This document shows, piece by piece, positions 30,642 to 41,921 of a stretch of DNA of 60,000 nucleotides. Position numbers and translations under genes: made by a program. Positions within the stretch are counted from its first letter, which is position 1, and every line of letters begins with the position of its first letter. This DNA is from Strigamia acuminata (taxonomy: Eukaryota; Arthropoda; Chilopoda; Geophilomorpha; Linotaeniidae). The stretch is taken from the NCBI GenBank assembly GCA_949358305.1, contig OX442314.1:36493211-36553210 (forward strand), read 5' to 3'. The notes under the pieces were generated by a model. That model searched no databases and was not told the DNA's origin. It saw only the letters and a program-made list of their open reading frames with translations.

Positions 30642-30890
30642 GATGATGTCATATTACAAACTTTATTCTTGGTAGCCAATGACTTGAATGAAAAAATAAA
30701 TTTTTCTATTCAAAAACTAGAAGAAAATGTAAGTTTATTTTAATAAATATACTATATGTTTTATTTTTGTTTAGATTCCTACAGATACCCCACATATTGC
30801 ATATGATGGTGACTCTCCATTTTGTCACAATTATTATGTAATTTGTGAGGAAGAAAATATTTTAGAAACAGAAAGTTCTAAAAATGCAGT
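30642..30890 (+). other. two possible exons, unidentified
   Basis: The first candidate exon follows ttatttag (30641) and reads DVILQTLFLVANDLNEKINF. It ends in GAAAAT|gtaag at 30729. The second follows tttgtttag (30774) and reads IPTDTPHIAYDGDSPF and then CHNYYVICEEENIL. Clean splice sites and phase support coding. This may be the 3' part of the Mutator-like element's gene. Confidence 0.3.
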
Positions 30891-31194
30891 TTTTTTTTTT
30901 TTGCTCTGCATTATATTTTCAACATGCACTACAACAAAAAAATTTAAAAAAACCTGTGTTTTTTTCCAACACTCGATGAACAACGCAGGTAATTTAAATG
31001 CACATAATAAAAATGCATATGTGAAAACCAATCGTTTTACAAGTTGCTAATTTTATATTGTTTTTGATTGAAGAAAATTGACAATTATATTGCCCAGCAC
31101 CTTTAATCGATCATGAAGATGCAGCTAACTTCAATCAACCAATTGGTGGAACCTGGAGTTTTCATTCGTTTCATTCGTTTCAGTCGTAACATGA

Positions 31195-31611
31195 ATGACA
31201 TTTCGTTTATCGCAACCAATTCAAAAGGCCAATTATTATTGCATTAGGGCTTCCTATATTGAATTTCGATGGAAATGTAATGACGGCTGTAAAGCAACAG
31301 TTGTTTTGTCTAATGACTTGTACGATAGTCATCGAGGTGTTCACACCCATGCACCGGACCCGGGACAAATCGTCGCTAAATAGTTAAAAGCCCAAATTAA
31401 AGAAGCCGTGAAAGAGAATCATTTTGTGACGATACCGCAAGTTTATCGAAATGCAATTGCAAGTATCGGACCCACAGATGCTGAAGTAACGCACGCACTG
31501 GATTGTACACCTATGGCCAAAAAAATCTTCACTTGCTCTCACGCTGCTCCAGCTCTAAATGAGCAGTTCAATTTTCCGCCACTGGCGGCCAGAGCAGTCT
31601 ACTTTTCCTAG
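31195..31611 (+). pseudogene. FLYWCH domain and N-terminus of a MULE transposase
   Basis: The frame reads YYCIRASYIEFRWKCNDGCK, later VHTHAPDPGQIVAK, then a TAG at 31381. It continues in the same frame with AQIKEAVKENHFVTIPQVY and AEVTHALDCTPMAKKIF. The W-x-C-x-x-G-C-x-A-x-x...H-x-H pattern is a FLYWCH zinc finger, often fused to MULE transposases. The 3' part of the protein resumes at about 32660, beyond a foldback insertion. Confidence 0.55.
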
Positions 31612-31659
31612 GGGCAACTGCAAGTTTAAATGCAACTAACACTTAGATTTTTAAAAGCA

Positions 31660-32530
31660 AATTTAGTCGGGTCATTTTACCAAGTTTTTGCACATATTTT
31701 AACACGTTTTTACACACGTTTTGCCACGTTTTGCCAAGTTTTTGCACACATTTTACCACGCTTTTGCACACATTTTGCCAAATTTTTGCACACATTTTAC
31801 CATGTTTTGACACACATTTTGCCACGTTTTGGCACACATTTTGCCACGTTTTTGCACACATTTTGCCACGTTTTTGCACACATTTTGCCACGTTTTGCCA
31901 AAGTTTTGCCACATTTTGTCACGTTTTGGCACACATTTTACCACGTTTTTGCAGACATTTTAACACTTTTTTGCACACATTTTGCACACATTTTGGCACA
32001 TTGTGCCAAGTTTTGCCACATTTTAACACGTTTTCGCATAAAAATGGTGTTTTTCACCAAAAGTAATGTTTTCAACAGAAAATATGTTTTTTTCAAGCCA
32101 AACTGGTGTTTTTTAACCAAAAATTGTATTTTTTTTGCTGAAAATATGTTTTTTTTAAGCCAAAATAATGTATTTTTACACCGAAAATAAACCACTTTTT
32201 GGGGAAAAAAAACACTTTTTGGGAAAAAAAAACACTTTTTGGGCCAAAAAACCATTTTTTGCGCAAAAAACAATTTAAAATTCAAAAAACACTATTTTCA
32301 GCAAAAAAATACAATTTTTGGCTAAAAAACACCATTTTGCTTAAAAAAAAACATATTTTTGTTCTGTTGAAAACATTACTTTTGGTGAAAAACACCATTT
32401 TTATGCGAAAACGTGTTAAAATGTGGCAAAACTTGGCACAATGTGCCAAAATGTGTGCAAAATGTGTGCAAAAAAGTGTTAAAATGTCTGCAAAAACGTG
32501 GTAAAAACGTGGTAAAAACGTGGTAAAAAC
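31660..32530. mobile_element. foldback element with a 143-bp perfect inverted repeat
   Basis: Bases 31936-32078 are the exact inverse of 32364-32506 (143 of 143 by eye), separated by 285 bases that continue to pair imperfectly. The left side is extended by imperfect 20-22-bp tandem units (TTTTGCACACATTTTGCCACG type) from about 31685 to 32000. The right side ends with three GTGGTAAAAAC units. Very strong strand asymmetry (T-rich left, A-rich right) follows from the foldback. It lies between the two halves of a MULE transposase. No coding capacity. Confidence 0.8.
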
Positions 32531-32659
32531 ACCATTTTTTGGCCAGAGGCATAGCAAAAACGTTCCTGCGTTGCCGAATTCACAACGCGATATTGTTTTA
32601 ACTGAATCACGATCCCTTTTTAGCGGTTAGTAACGGGGTGGATGATAAAATTGTAATCT

Positions 32660-33226
32660 ATGCAACAACCATTACTTTACAGAAACTGTGTTTTGATGGA
32701 CAGAAACAGAGTTTTGATGGACGGGACATTTAAAGTTGTGCCAGAACTTTTCTGCCAGCTTTACACGATGCACGCAGCGTATATGGGTCAGATATTTCCG
32801 TTCGTTTACGCATTGTTGCCCAACAAAACTGGTGAAACATGTAGGCGATTGTTTCGATTAGTGAAAGACGCTTGCCGAACGCGTGGATTGCAATTTGACC
32901 CTCGAGAATTGCAAATTGATTACGAATCTGCTACGATCGGAACCATCAATGAGGAATTTCCAAATGCTAACGTGATTGGATGTCTATTTTATTTTTCCCA
33001 GTGCATTTGGCGAAAAGTACAAGACCTTGGCTTTGCCACGGAAAATAAAGATGACGACTTAGCGTTAGTCCGGCGGTGGGTTCGTAGAGCAGTTGCATTG
33101 GCATTAGCTCCTCCGGCCGAAATCTGTTTTCTGGTTATTTGGTATGTCCGCATGTCAAATAGCCGTTTCTTATACCGGACCATGCATAGCATGGCTCTGC
33201 TGAGCCATGCAACCCCCGTCAACTGA
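32660..33226 (+). pseudogene. MULE transposase catalytic domain
   Basis: The frame reads LMDGTFKVVPELFCQLYTM, PFVYALLPNKTGETCRRLF, DPRELQIDYESATIGTINEE and VIGCLFYFSQCIWRKVQ. These are the MULE landmarks M-D-G-T-F (first catalytic Asp), D-x-E (second acidic residue) and G-C-x-F-H-F; here the histidine is replaced by Tyr. MULE transposases move Mutator-like elements by cut and paste. No terminal inverted repeats or target duplication could be placed. The C-terminal acidic residue region is truncated at 33224. Confidence 0.65.
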
Positions 33227-34830
33227 AGACGAAGTTCGGACTGTTAATGTTTCCGTCAAACGGTCTTGCCGAGGAGAAAGCCTCCCGCATAAGTATCCTC
33301 GTGGTCGGACAATAGAATCACGTGTGATACCAAAGTATTTAGTAACCGTCAGTAGCACTGTTACTGGAAGAGATTGACTTCATCACCTGATGGTGCCAAA
33401 GCAGTCTGCATGCAAAACATGTAGTAACCGCCAGTAGCACTATGTGTTTGGGAATGTTATATCTCTTTGGTGATGGTGCCAAAGCAGTCTACTTATGAGT
33501 AGTATCTCGGGTGATTAATTCTGTTGTGCTATATCCCCCTGAATACCAGTGCCGTCTCTCACCGCACTGTTATTTAGGGCACGCGCGATACTGTTCTGCT
33601 CAGCAAGGCGAACTTTGACGGCAATTGTGTGTTGCGATGTTTAACCCTAATTTATTTCGACAGTCGATAATAGATACTAATTGTTTGAACTTGACAACAA
33701 GTAAACAACCGAAGTAAGTCACGAGACTTATTTCACTGTATGACGAATCAAATTCGTAACAATAAATTGAATACAATTTATTGAGTTGATTTATTAAAAC
33801 TCACAACCTCGCGAATTAAATATAATTTGCAAGCGGAACCTTGAAGAATAAATGACTTCATTTATTCATTACCAATTTCCAACCTTAGTTGTGGCGGTGC
33901 ACATGAGTCAACCGCACCTCTCGGATCGAACCAAGCAGCATTACACGGACCATTACACGATACGAACCCGGAACGCGAACGAAGCAGTTCCACGATTACG
34001 AAGCGCCGACGGAAGCCGCGAGGACACAGCCAGCCCGGCTACGCGTAGATGACATCTTTTAACTCGGTCGAGCGGGCGTTTTGCCGTTCCCGAACCCCGG
34101 ATCACCAGTAACCGTAATGTTATTATTTTAGGGCCATTCGGCCATTTTATTGTATAGTTAAATGTGCTTTTAACTTGCCAAATGTCGGCATTAGTTTATG
34201 TATAACTTCTAGTATTGATTATATTGTTTAACGACAATAAATGTTATGATTTGAGAAACTATTCTTGTCTTTATTATCTCGTATTTAATCACTATTTTGC
34301 GCGACTTATACCCGGTACTATCATGCGATAGGAGTTGTGGTCGTCACCGTCATTAGAAAGGAAAAATGTTTATTCAATTTCTACTCACTAATAATTAATT
34401 AAGAAAAGTATTTCATTTGTCTTTTTGATAAAAGACTGGTTCACACCAAAATAAATGATCTAACAATTCTACCAAATGATATATGTTGTGCAAAACAATA
34501 TCATACTAATCTAAACCCTTGCACATTCAACTAACAATTTGATTTGTCTATGTAATACAAAGAACAAGAAAATTAGCAAAATGGTGGACAACAAACTGGT
34601 ACTCACTATTTCCTTTGTCAATTGGCACAAAGACACAAAAACACTCATTTTTCAGCAAGTGTTCAAAGTTCTCCTTTTTGCCTGAAACTTTCTTGGTCCT
34701 TTACTAGAAAGTTTCTTGTGGTTTCTGGATAGTTTCTTGCCTGGCCATACTTCTATTTTGTGTAGAATTTGACTGGAGAATCTGGTCCTGAAGTGGCTCC
34801 ACTTCTACTTCTTTGTCATTCTAGACTGGC
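33227..34830. other. no gene seen; small tandem duplication
   Basis: A unit of about 75-80 bp is repeated (33340-33412 and 33420-33497, both with GTAGCACT and GATGGTGCCAAAGCAGTCT). Around 33850-34050 a short ORF has a gag-like basic composition without domain likeness. The rest is AT-rich with AATAAA at about 34238. Confidence 0.4.
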
Positions 34831-36230
34831 TTTGTCACTGCTTGCTGCTCTGGACTACTGCACATACTACTGCTCTGAAGGTTGCACTGAGACTGATTGC
34901 TGCACACTGTGATTTCACTGTGTCTTTCACAGGTGCAGGAATGTTAGTTCCCACCCCTGCTAATCCCGACAGTGTCATCACATATGCTAATCTATATGCA
35001 CGACTGAGGGTTGGTGAATCACAAAGCTCCTCCCTTCTATACTCCTCCAACTGATTGGCTCTTTGCTTTTCTTGGTACCAAATGACTCATCCATTAGTCA
35101 TTACACAGGTGTCCAAATGTTTCAAAGTGAGGCTGGCCAATCACAATGTAATATTGATGTGTCCTGCAGAGATGTATGGACAGCCAATGGTTGCTCTCCG
35201 ACATCTCCCCTGTCGAAAACCTCCAAGTCCCAGGAGTGTTTGAGACACTTAAGTATTCCAGTCCTCTGGAATCCAACACTCTCACTAATTGACAACAACA
35301 ATTCCACTAATCAACAACACTAGACACGTACCATGTCTATACAGTAATTAATAATTCACCATTTGCCAAATTGCAATAAAACACTAATAAATTGTAATGA
35401 AACAACAAGATACACTACACAAGAATCATTAAATTCTCAACAACCTGATATATAAAAACTGTTTTTCCAAATTTCAATAATTTCACACATGTCATAATGG
35501 GAAAATCATTTCCACAAGGAATTCCACACACAAAAAAAAAATTGCAATCAAACTTATTTTTGCAACCAAACACTATTTGTAACGGAATAAACACAAAAAA
35601 AATTATCTAATTATTTGACAATTTCACAACATGTTATAATGAGAAAAAAAATCATCTCTATAAAGAACTTTTGCAACAAAATCATTGCACACTCTAAATT
35701 ATTTTGCGATAAAACACAATTAAAACACAATAAAAACACAGTACCACCACTCATTTGCTTTGAGGAGAAAAAAAAATTCACCAATAAAAAAAAATGACGT
35801 GAAAATAATACCTCGAAATATTTACAGAAAAATTTTTCAAAATTTCATGTGATAAAATACAAAAAAAATTACTTTTCAAAAGAGAGAGAAAAGGCCAGAG
35901 AAAGATTTGCAAAAACTGCCCCAATTTATTTAATTAATAAAATAAAATAAGAAAACACCTGAGGTCACCATGTCTGCATTTCTCACCCCTTTTTAATCCG
36001 TTTAATCCCTTAAGTTAATCCCCCCTTTGTCTTGATTCCTGGAATGAAATGTGATCCAGCATTCCCCTCACTGCCATAGTGTCATAATTAAAACTGTCAT
36101 GATTGGCACAATCCAACATTTAGGATTATAAGAAAACCAATCCAAGACAAAAACTTCAAAATTCTAACTTCCTGTCTGCATCCAATAATCAATTTTTACA
36201 TTCACATCCACACTTCAACCTTCATCTGCC
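34831..36230. other. no gene seen
   Basis: Several short ORFs on both strands lack codon-like composition. From 35350 to 35900 the sequence is rich in poly-A stretches. The last 60 bases form the leader of copy D. Confidence 0.45.
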
Positions 36231-36255
36231 CTCATCCGTTCTGTGCCCTGCAACA

Positions 36256-36849
36256 ATGAACAACCAACGAGCCTTCGACAATCAGCACGAATCGCGCTAT
36301 GAAAGTGACAGCGATGATGGCACCCGCGATGCGATCTCTCACTACGATGCCGACGACGAGCTCTCTGAGGCCGAGACCGAAGAGTTGCCCATGCTGCAGG
36401 ACCACATTGACGTTAGTGTCGACGGTCATTCGTTAATTGCCGGGCTGATGCTACTGCCAGCCGGCATGGAAGAGCCGCCGCTCCCCGATTATTACGAATA
36501 CACGTTCTTTCCGTCACTGCACTATTTATCGCCCGACGACGAACTCGAGGTTTTGGCCGAGATCTACCGCCCGCTCTCCCCGAGCATCGAGCTCGTAGAC
36601 CCGCCCGGATTCGTTCTAAATACGTATTCTGCCGCCGAGGTCGAACACGCCATCAGTTCTAACCCGTAAGTAGAGTCAAATCAAATGTTTCCTCTTGAAT
36701 TCAACCAATTCCAACCTCTCCCTTGCAGCGCGCCCGGTATCGCCGCCGATGACGATGTAGCCGCTCTCGTGGAGCATTTCCGTCAGCAGATGACGATCCG
36801 AGACCCCGACTGTCTCGCAGATTCTCTCGACCCGAACAAACCCGAATAA
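36256..36849 (+). CDS. PAGMEE/DPPGF family, copy D (complete, 176 aa)
   Basis: This is the most complete copy. The ATG at 36256 gives MNNQRAFDNQHESRYESD, an acidic region, LMLLPAGMEEPPLPDYYEY, TFFPSLHYLSPDDELEVL, and then PSIELVDPPGFVLNTYS. Exon 1 ends at 36665 in phase 2. A 63-bp intron (gtaagtaga...cttgcag) follows. Exon 2 (36729-36849) encodes an acidic tail ending DPNKPE. The total is 531 bases, exactly 177 codons. The protein is acidic and Pro-rich with no signal peptide. Codon use is GC-richer than the flanks. No known family comes to mind. Multicopy state and leader similarity with copy C suggest a transposon gene or a fast-duplicating host gene. Confidence 0.65.
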
Positions 36850-37319
36850 ACTCGAACAAATTTACGTCGAAATCACACACAAAAAAAGGCTCTTTTCCGT
36901 GCTTAATCCCGATCATAACTCCAACATTCTTGCCGCAGTTGCTTCGTCAATGCTCGCTTAACCATATGTTTCGAACAACCCAAAAAAAAAAACAACCTTT
37001 TTATGTTTTAATAATTCTACCAAAATTAACCAGAACCAATACCAAAATTAATACCAAAATTAACACTAATATTAACAGTATCTCTAGATATATTTACAAC
37101 AAGGAGGAGAGAAAAAAAATTCTTTCTCGCCTCAATTGATAAAACAACTTCATCCTTATCATACGAAAAGATGTAAACACTTATATCTCGTTATCCAAAT
37201 TCCATAATCTAAAGGTGGCAACACAATCATTTTTAGACTGTCAATTTATGTGAAGTAGCATGGCATTCAATGTCAATTTTGATGCAGTTATTGCAGAAAG
37301 CAATATAAAATGGAAAATT
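36850..37319. other. no gene seen
   Basis: AT-rich 3' flank of family copy D with AACCAGAACCAATACCAAAATTA-type short repeats around 37025-37065. Confidence 0.4.
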
Positions 37320-38460
37320 CTGAAGGAACAAAACTGACAAACTCGCGTGTAAACCTGATAGTAAGGATGCTTATCGAACGGGTTACATCAACAATCGAGT
37401 CACTTGAAATTCCACAATCCAATGGAACAAGGTCAAATTGATAAGAAAAATGCAAATTCACCAGAAATCCATAATAAAACACCATTTCTGATAAATGCTT
37501 AGACTCATTCAATAGAATGCAGTCTCACAATACCAAATGTGTATTAAATTTCATGGCTGGTAAATGCTACACTCATTCAATGGAATGCAGTCTTACAATA
37601 CCACATATTATGCATTAAAATTTCACATCGGGTAAACGCTACACACATTTAGTGGAATGCAGTCTTACAGGACCCAAAACATTTGACAAATAAACATTAA
37701 AAATCCACAAAAAGAGAAACAAACGTGAAATGGAGACTGGACACACGGCAGCGTCAAACCAGTAGTTTCAATAATCGGCGATGATCAAACAAACTTGTCG
37801 AGAATAAATTGAAAGATTGGAATAACAATAAAATGAGAATCCAAATTCCGAACACCAGAGCTCTCATTCAGCACCACTGTTAACAGTGGCCCAGGGACAA
37901 CCACGAGGAGGTAGAGAGTTGGATTTTCTGTCCCCAAATAATTTTTAAATATACTGGTACTGTAGAAATCAACCATAAATAAAATAAAAGAACGGAAACG
38001 AGATGCATAAAAAGTTAAAGTTGGATGAAAAGTTGTACAAAAACTTACCGTCAACGTGGCCAATATGAAAATGGCGGAACGAAAAACTTCGGGAAGACGG
38101 GAAGAAATGAAACATTTTAACATCGGATGAATCGACAAAATTTTGCGAAAACATCAAAAAAAATATCGCTGCGAACCTGATAAACGTTCCCACAAACAAT
38201 ACTGAATTCGATGGTAAAAGATTCGAGCGATATCTGCTAGAATTCGGTATGTTTAAGCAGCCCAAAACCACGCCGTGACCTGTCTACTAACGGAAGCAGA
38301 ACTGAATCATGGGAAATAGCGAACACGGATTTAAAGTATATCCGGTGTGCCGGTGTTGATTGGTTGAATTTAATACGTCATTACTTCTCAATACAGTGCA
38401 CTTTGGTAGACTTTGATTACGTAGAATTTGTTAAATAAAACCCCATTGTGATAAAACGGG
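37320..38460. repeat. 5' flank of duplicated segment, copy 2
   Basis: This stretch matches 12150-13740, with the P-derived start, the three 75-bp units (37490-37670) and the region before the unknown gene. It lacks the internal 250-bp duplication that copy 1 has. Beyond 38460 the similarity stops, and the promoter and first half of the gene are replaced by other sequence. Confidence 0.65.
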
Positions 38461-39024
38461 TTGACGAATGTGATAAAACCCGAAAAGACAATACTTAAGA
38501 GCTTCTTTTAAACGAAAACAGCTGCACGACAAGCAGTTCCACACAGAAATTGAAATACCGTGTCTTTTGTCGTTTGGTCTCACGTTGTTTGGTGTTGTTG
38601 ACACACGAGCCTTTATTTCCGCTACTCCTGCGATCGGGTAAACGCCGCGTTTACGCTTATGTTATTTCTTACGAAAATCCCTATCAAATCGGCAAGCCCA
38701 TGTTGTTTGCAACGGCGGAGGGACTTTACTCGAGAATCACTCAACATTCGGCGAGTTTTTCAATTTCGGTTGGAGGCAGGAATTTTAAAATGTTACAAAT
38801 ATCGGCCTCGATTTTATTTTGACAATAAATCGCAAGAAAAAAAAAAACATTTGAAAAAAAATATTTTTTTTCGTTTAATTTTTTATTTTTACATGACAAT
38901 ATCGGCAAAGGGAAAATACAGGGGACACGATAATTTATATATAAACTTTGTTAAATAACTATCAAAAAAAAAATTCAAAACTTTCAAAAAAATAAATTGT
39001 TGATCACAGTCCACTCAATATATT
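38461..39024 (+). other. replacement segment with a short unidentified ORF
   Basis: In this position copy 1 has the first half of the unknown gene. Here a frame (about 38640-38820) reads YVISYENPYQIGKPMLFATA and EGLYSRITQHSASFSISVGG, then a stop and AATAAA (about 38824). The composition looks coding but I cannot assign it. Confidence 0.3.
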
Positions 39025-40185
39025 TCAATACATTTTGGGCCGATTTGATGAACTTGATGGACGGTAACGGCCCAATAGACTCGGAAGTCAAGTTGTTAGT
39101 GTTCGGACGGACGCCACGTGGTCTGGGGAGGGCCACGAGGCGCTGGACGCAACACACACGATGATTCAATCCACGAAATACACGAAAGACACAAGTTTAG
39201 GTTTTGGTTATTGCTTTATTGTTGTCTAGGGGTATGATATGGTGTCTCAAGGTGTATTTCCCAAGTGTAATGGCGGTTTTGCCGCCATTCCTGATTTGAC
39301 CAGGTGTCACGGCAATCGGTAGATCGCCATGACACGCAGATCGGTGAATGCAGTTTGCGCCGCGTCGCCGCAACGTTCTTTAGGAACATGCGGCGAACAC
39401 GGCGTGTTGGACGCTCAGGTCCCGACCAGCGACAGCATTGCTGCGTCGGTCCTTCGGGTATCTCTTGCAATCAGGCATGGGAAGAAGGTCGGGAAGCGAC
39501 CGTTCGCCATGCTGATCCAGATTCTACTCATCGAGCTACTGCGGGGCCCACCACTTCCGGAAGGGGCACTTCCGGTTCCCAATTGGCCGGACCAATGACC
39601 AACAGCTCCACCTGGTGTACGAGTAACACACGAGGTGCGCGAGAGCTTGGAAGCGCCGTGTGTTGCAGTGAAGTGACACAGCCTGAGTGGGCAGCTGGTC
39701 ACAAAGTTCTCCATGTTGTGTTTCTCGTTAAATAGCGATAACGTGAGCGCTGTTAAGTATCTGTGGACGATTATTTCGGATGAAGAAAAAGTTGGAGTTA
39801 TTTTGCCATACAGTCGGGGATAGTTAGAATAAGAAGATGAGTTTACTTTTTGCTGTCTCAAATGGATGCGAGGCAGTTTGACGTGAATAGTTTTCTTTTA
39901 AAATATGGTGCAGATATTTTAATGCATTTAATTATGGATTGTGGGTGTACGTTGATTTGTTATCAACGGCGGCAAAGCACTTTTGTGCAGAGTTAGGGGT
40001 TTTGTGGGTACCTGGAAATTTATTGATTTTAACGACGAGACAGATGTTGAAATATCTCGATGAAGACAGGTATCGTGCGTGTTTAAGAGAATAATGGACG
40101 AATGCGTCGTCCGAGTCTAGAAATTTTTTAGAAACGTACAAATCTTACATGGACAGAAAAACAGGCCGTTTCCATAGAAACTAAG
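39025..40185 (+). pseudogene. decayed third copy of the unknown gene family, split by a solo LTR
   Basis: Sequence equivalent to residues 183 onward of the 13813-14901 gene starts at about 39025 (FWADLMNLMDGN-like) and runs to the stop region at 40180. It is broken by a solo LTR (39094-39703), by a deletion after GATGAAGAAAAAGTT (39780-39800), by a TGA at about 39838 and by frameshifts. The N-terminal half is missing. The 3' flank (40190-40560) matches that of the intact gene. It is a pseudogene of the 13.8-kb copy, not of the more distant 53-kb copy. Confidence 0.8.
39094..39703 (-). mobile_element. solo LTR of the 41-52 kb gypsy family
   Basis: The 610-bp segment runs from TGTTAGTGTTCGG to GGTCACA and is a diverged version of the LTRs at 41051-41672 and 51219-51840. 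AAGT flanks both sides (39090-39093 and 39704-39707), a 4-bp target duplication like the one of the full-length element. Internal sequence is gone, as after LTR-LTR recombination. Confidence 0.85.
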
Positions 40186-41050
40186 GCATAGTAACACGAT
40201 AGAAGGATTAAGTACTGCTAAGAACTTCCGTCTCTTATCAATAAAAATAAAAGAGGTTGTTACACTTTATTTAGGATTTATTTTTAGATAAAATGACAAT
40301 TTTTATTTCAATAAAAGCAAACTAAACCAACACAAAACAATAGTTTACATGGCCTATAGAAATTTTTAATCAAAACAGCAATTAAAGTAGGTATCATATC
40401 ACTGTAAAAATTTGCTATTCTCAGACACAAGATGACAAGAACAACAAAATGTGATTAAAAATGAAGAAAAATGGCAAAATGTGGTTTACAATGGCAAAAT
40501 GTATTTTGAAATGAAGAAAAATGGCAAAATGTGGTTTAAACCGAAGAGAAATGGCAATATGTGATTCGGATCAAGACAAATGAAAAAATATATGAACAAA
40601 TAGAGAAAAATGAGAAAATCTTTTTTTTAAATGGTTAAACACGGAATGTAACTTTAAAAAACTTAAAAACACATAACTTGGAACGAAAAAAAAATAATTA
40701 ATTTTGTTTGACTATTTCAGTCACAAATGTAAGTTTTCTCAAGTATTTTATACAGGTTTTAAATGTTTTCCGCACGTTTTAAACATGGATACAAGCGAGA
40801 GAGAAATATTACGGAGTACAATTTAATAGATCTATGTTTTCTGAACTTTTCAATTAAAATAAAAAAACACCAATCTTATTTTTAAATTCCAAATTAAAAT
40901 AAACAAATAAAAGCATAAATCAATCGTTTTGAGTGTAAGAATTATAAACTAATTATGTAATTAACAATGCAAAACTTTTTAATTTCTATGCTTAGTTAAA
41001 TATGTTTTCAGATGATCAATTGAATGGTTTTTTTCCAGCGAGGGTTAATA
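40186..41050. other. 3' flank of duplicated segment, then AT-rich DNA
   Basis: Up to about 40560 the sequence matches 14905-15240, including the AAATGAAGAAAAATGGC repeats. The remainder to the LTR is AT-rich without ORFs. Confidence 0.5.
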
Positions 41051-41672
41051 TGTGAGTGTTCGGACGGACGCCACGTGGTCGGGGGAGAGCCACGGAGGCG
41101 CTGGACGCAACACACACGATAAAACAAACCACGAAATACACGGAGACACAATATAGTTTTAGTTATGGCTTTATTGGATGTCTAGGGGTATGATGCAGTG
41201 TCCCATAGTGTATTTCCCAAGGCGGCGGTTCCTTCGAACCGTCCCTAATCAGACCGCGTGGCACGGCGGCCATCGGCCGCCATGACACACGAGGTCGGTA
41301 ATCGGTTTTGGGCCACGCCGCCGAAGTTACGGTTAACGTCCGGCGGACGTGGCGCAACTGGACGCTCAGGTCCCGGCGGGCGATATCATCGCCACGCCGA
41401 TAGTTTGGGTTATCTCAATAGCCAGTTTCGGAGGCGGTCGCAACACGACCGTTCGCCTTGCTGGTTGATCAACAACTCTCTTGTCCCTACGGGGACCAAC
41501 CACTTCCGGAAGGGCGACTTCCGGGGCCCGATCCTGCTTGACCAAAGGCCCGCAGCTCCACCTGGTTGCGGGGGACCGCAACAGGCTGCGCGAGATACGA
41601 GAGGCGCTGGAGCTGCGCCAAGTGCATTGCCGTTGCAGTGCAGCGACCCGTGCGCAGGGGCAGCTGGTCACA
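41051..41672 (-). repeat. 3' LTR of the gypsy element
   Basis: On the minus strand it starts TGTGACCAGCTGC and ends GAACACTCACA. A minus-strand AATAAAG polyadenylation signal lies at about 41168-41174. The length equals that of the other LTR (622 bp) and I saw no difference between them. Confidence 0.9.
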
Positions 41673-41690
41673 TTTCCCCCCCCTGGAAAA
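41673..41690 (-). promoter_or_regulatory. polypurine tract of the gypsy element
   Basis: The minus strand reads CCAGGGGGGGGAAA immediately before the 3' LTR. Such tracts survive RNase H and prime plus-strand DNA synthesis. A near-identical tract, CCAGGGGGGGGAAG, occurs again at about 49121-49135, ahead of gag. Confidence 0.75.
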
Positions 41691-41769
41691 AGGTAAGTAC
41701 GAGGGGGTACAACGCAGTCACTGAAGTGGTTGTTGAAAGTTAACACATCGCATTACTTTTCTTTTTTCA

Positions 41770-41921
41770 GATTATCAGATGACCATATTTCGGACGAGCC
41801 ATCAGCTAGAACGAAGATCACCGGTAGGAATGCACTTGGGAAAATCAACACTACAAAGGAACACATACACACTTACCCCCAGGATGGAAACTTGTACAAT
41901 TTAAACACTATTGAAAAATAA
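41770..41921 (+). other. antisense terminal-exon-like sequence inside the gypsy element
   Basis: On the plus strand a donor-like GTAAGT (41694) and an acceptor (cttttttcag, 41769) bracket a possible 77-bp intron. The following frame reads LSDDHISDEPSARTKITGRN and ends NLYNLNTIEK before a TAA with an overlapping AATAAA signal. This lies between the 3' LTR and ORF3 and is antisense to the element. It looks like a captured 3' exon, but no source is known. Confidence 0.3.

Noticed and set aside
31643-32557. Several 60-190-codon ORFs on both strands (KMCAKTWQNV-like and FCTHFATF-like)
   Set aside because: They translate the tandem units and arms of the foldback element; mirrored peptides appear on opposite strands because of the inverted repeat.
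34831-35323. Cluster of 60-86-codon ORFs on both strands
   Set aside because: Overlapping frames on both strands with no codon bias or motif; treated as non-coding.
41163-41746. ORFs of 64-161 codons inside the LTRs (also at 39216-39861 and 51331-51882)
   Set aside because: They lie in LTR sequence, occur on both strands and recur because the LTR is repeated. There are no domain features.
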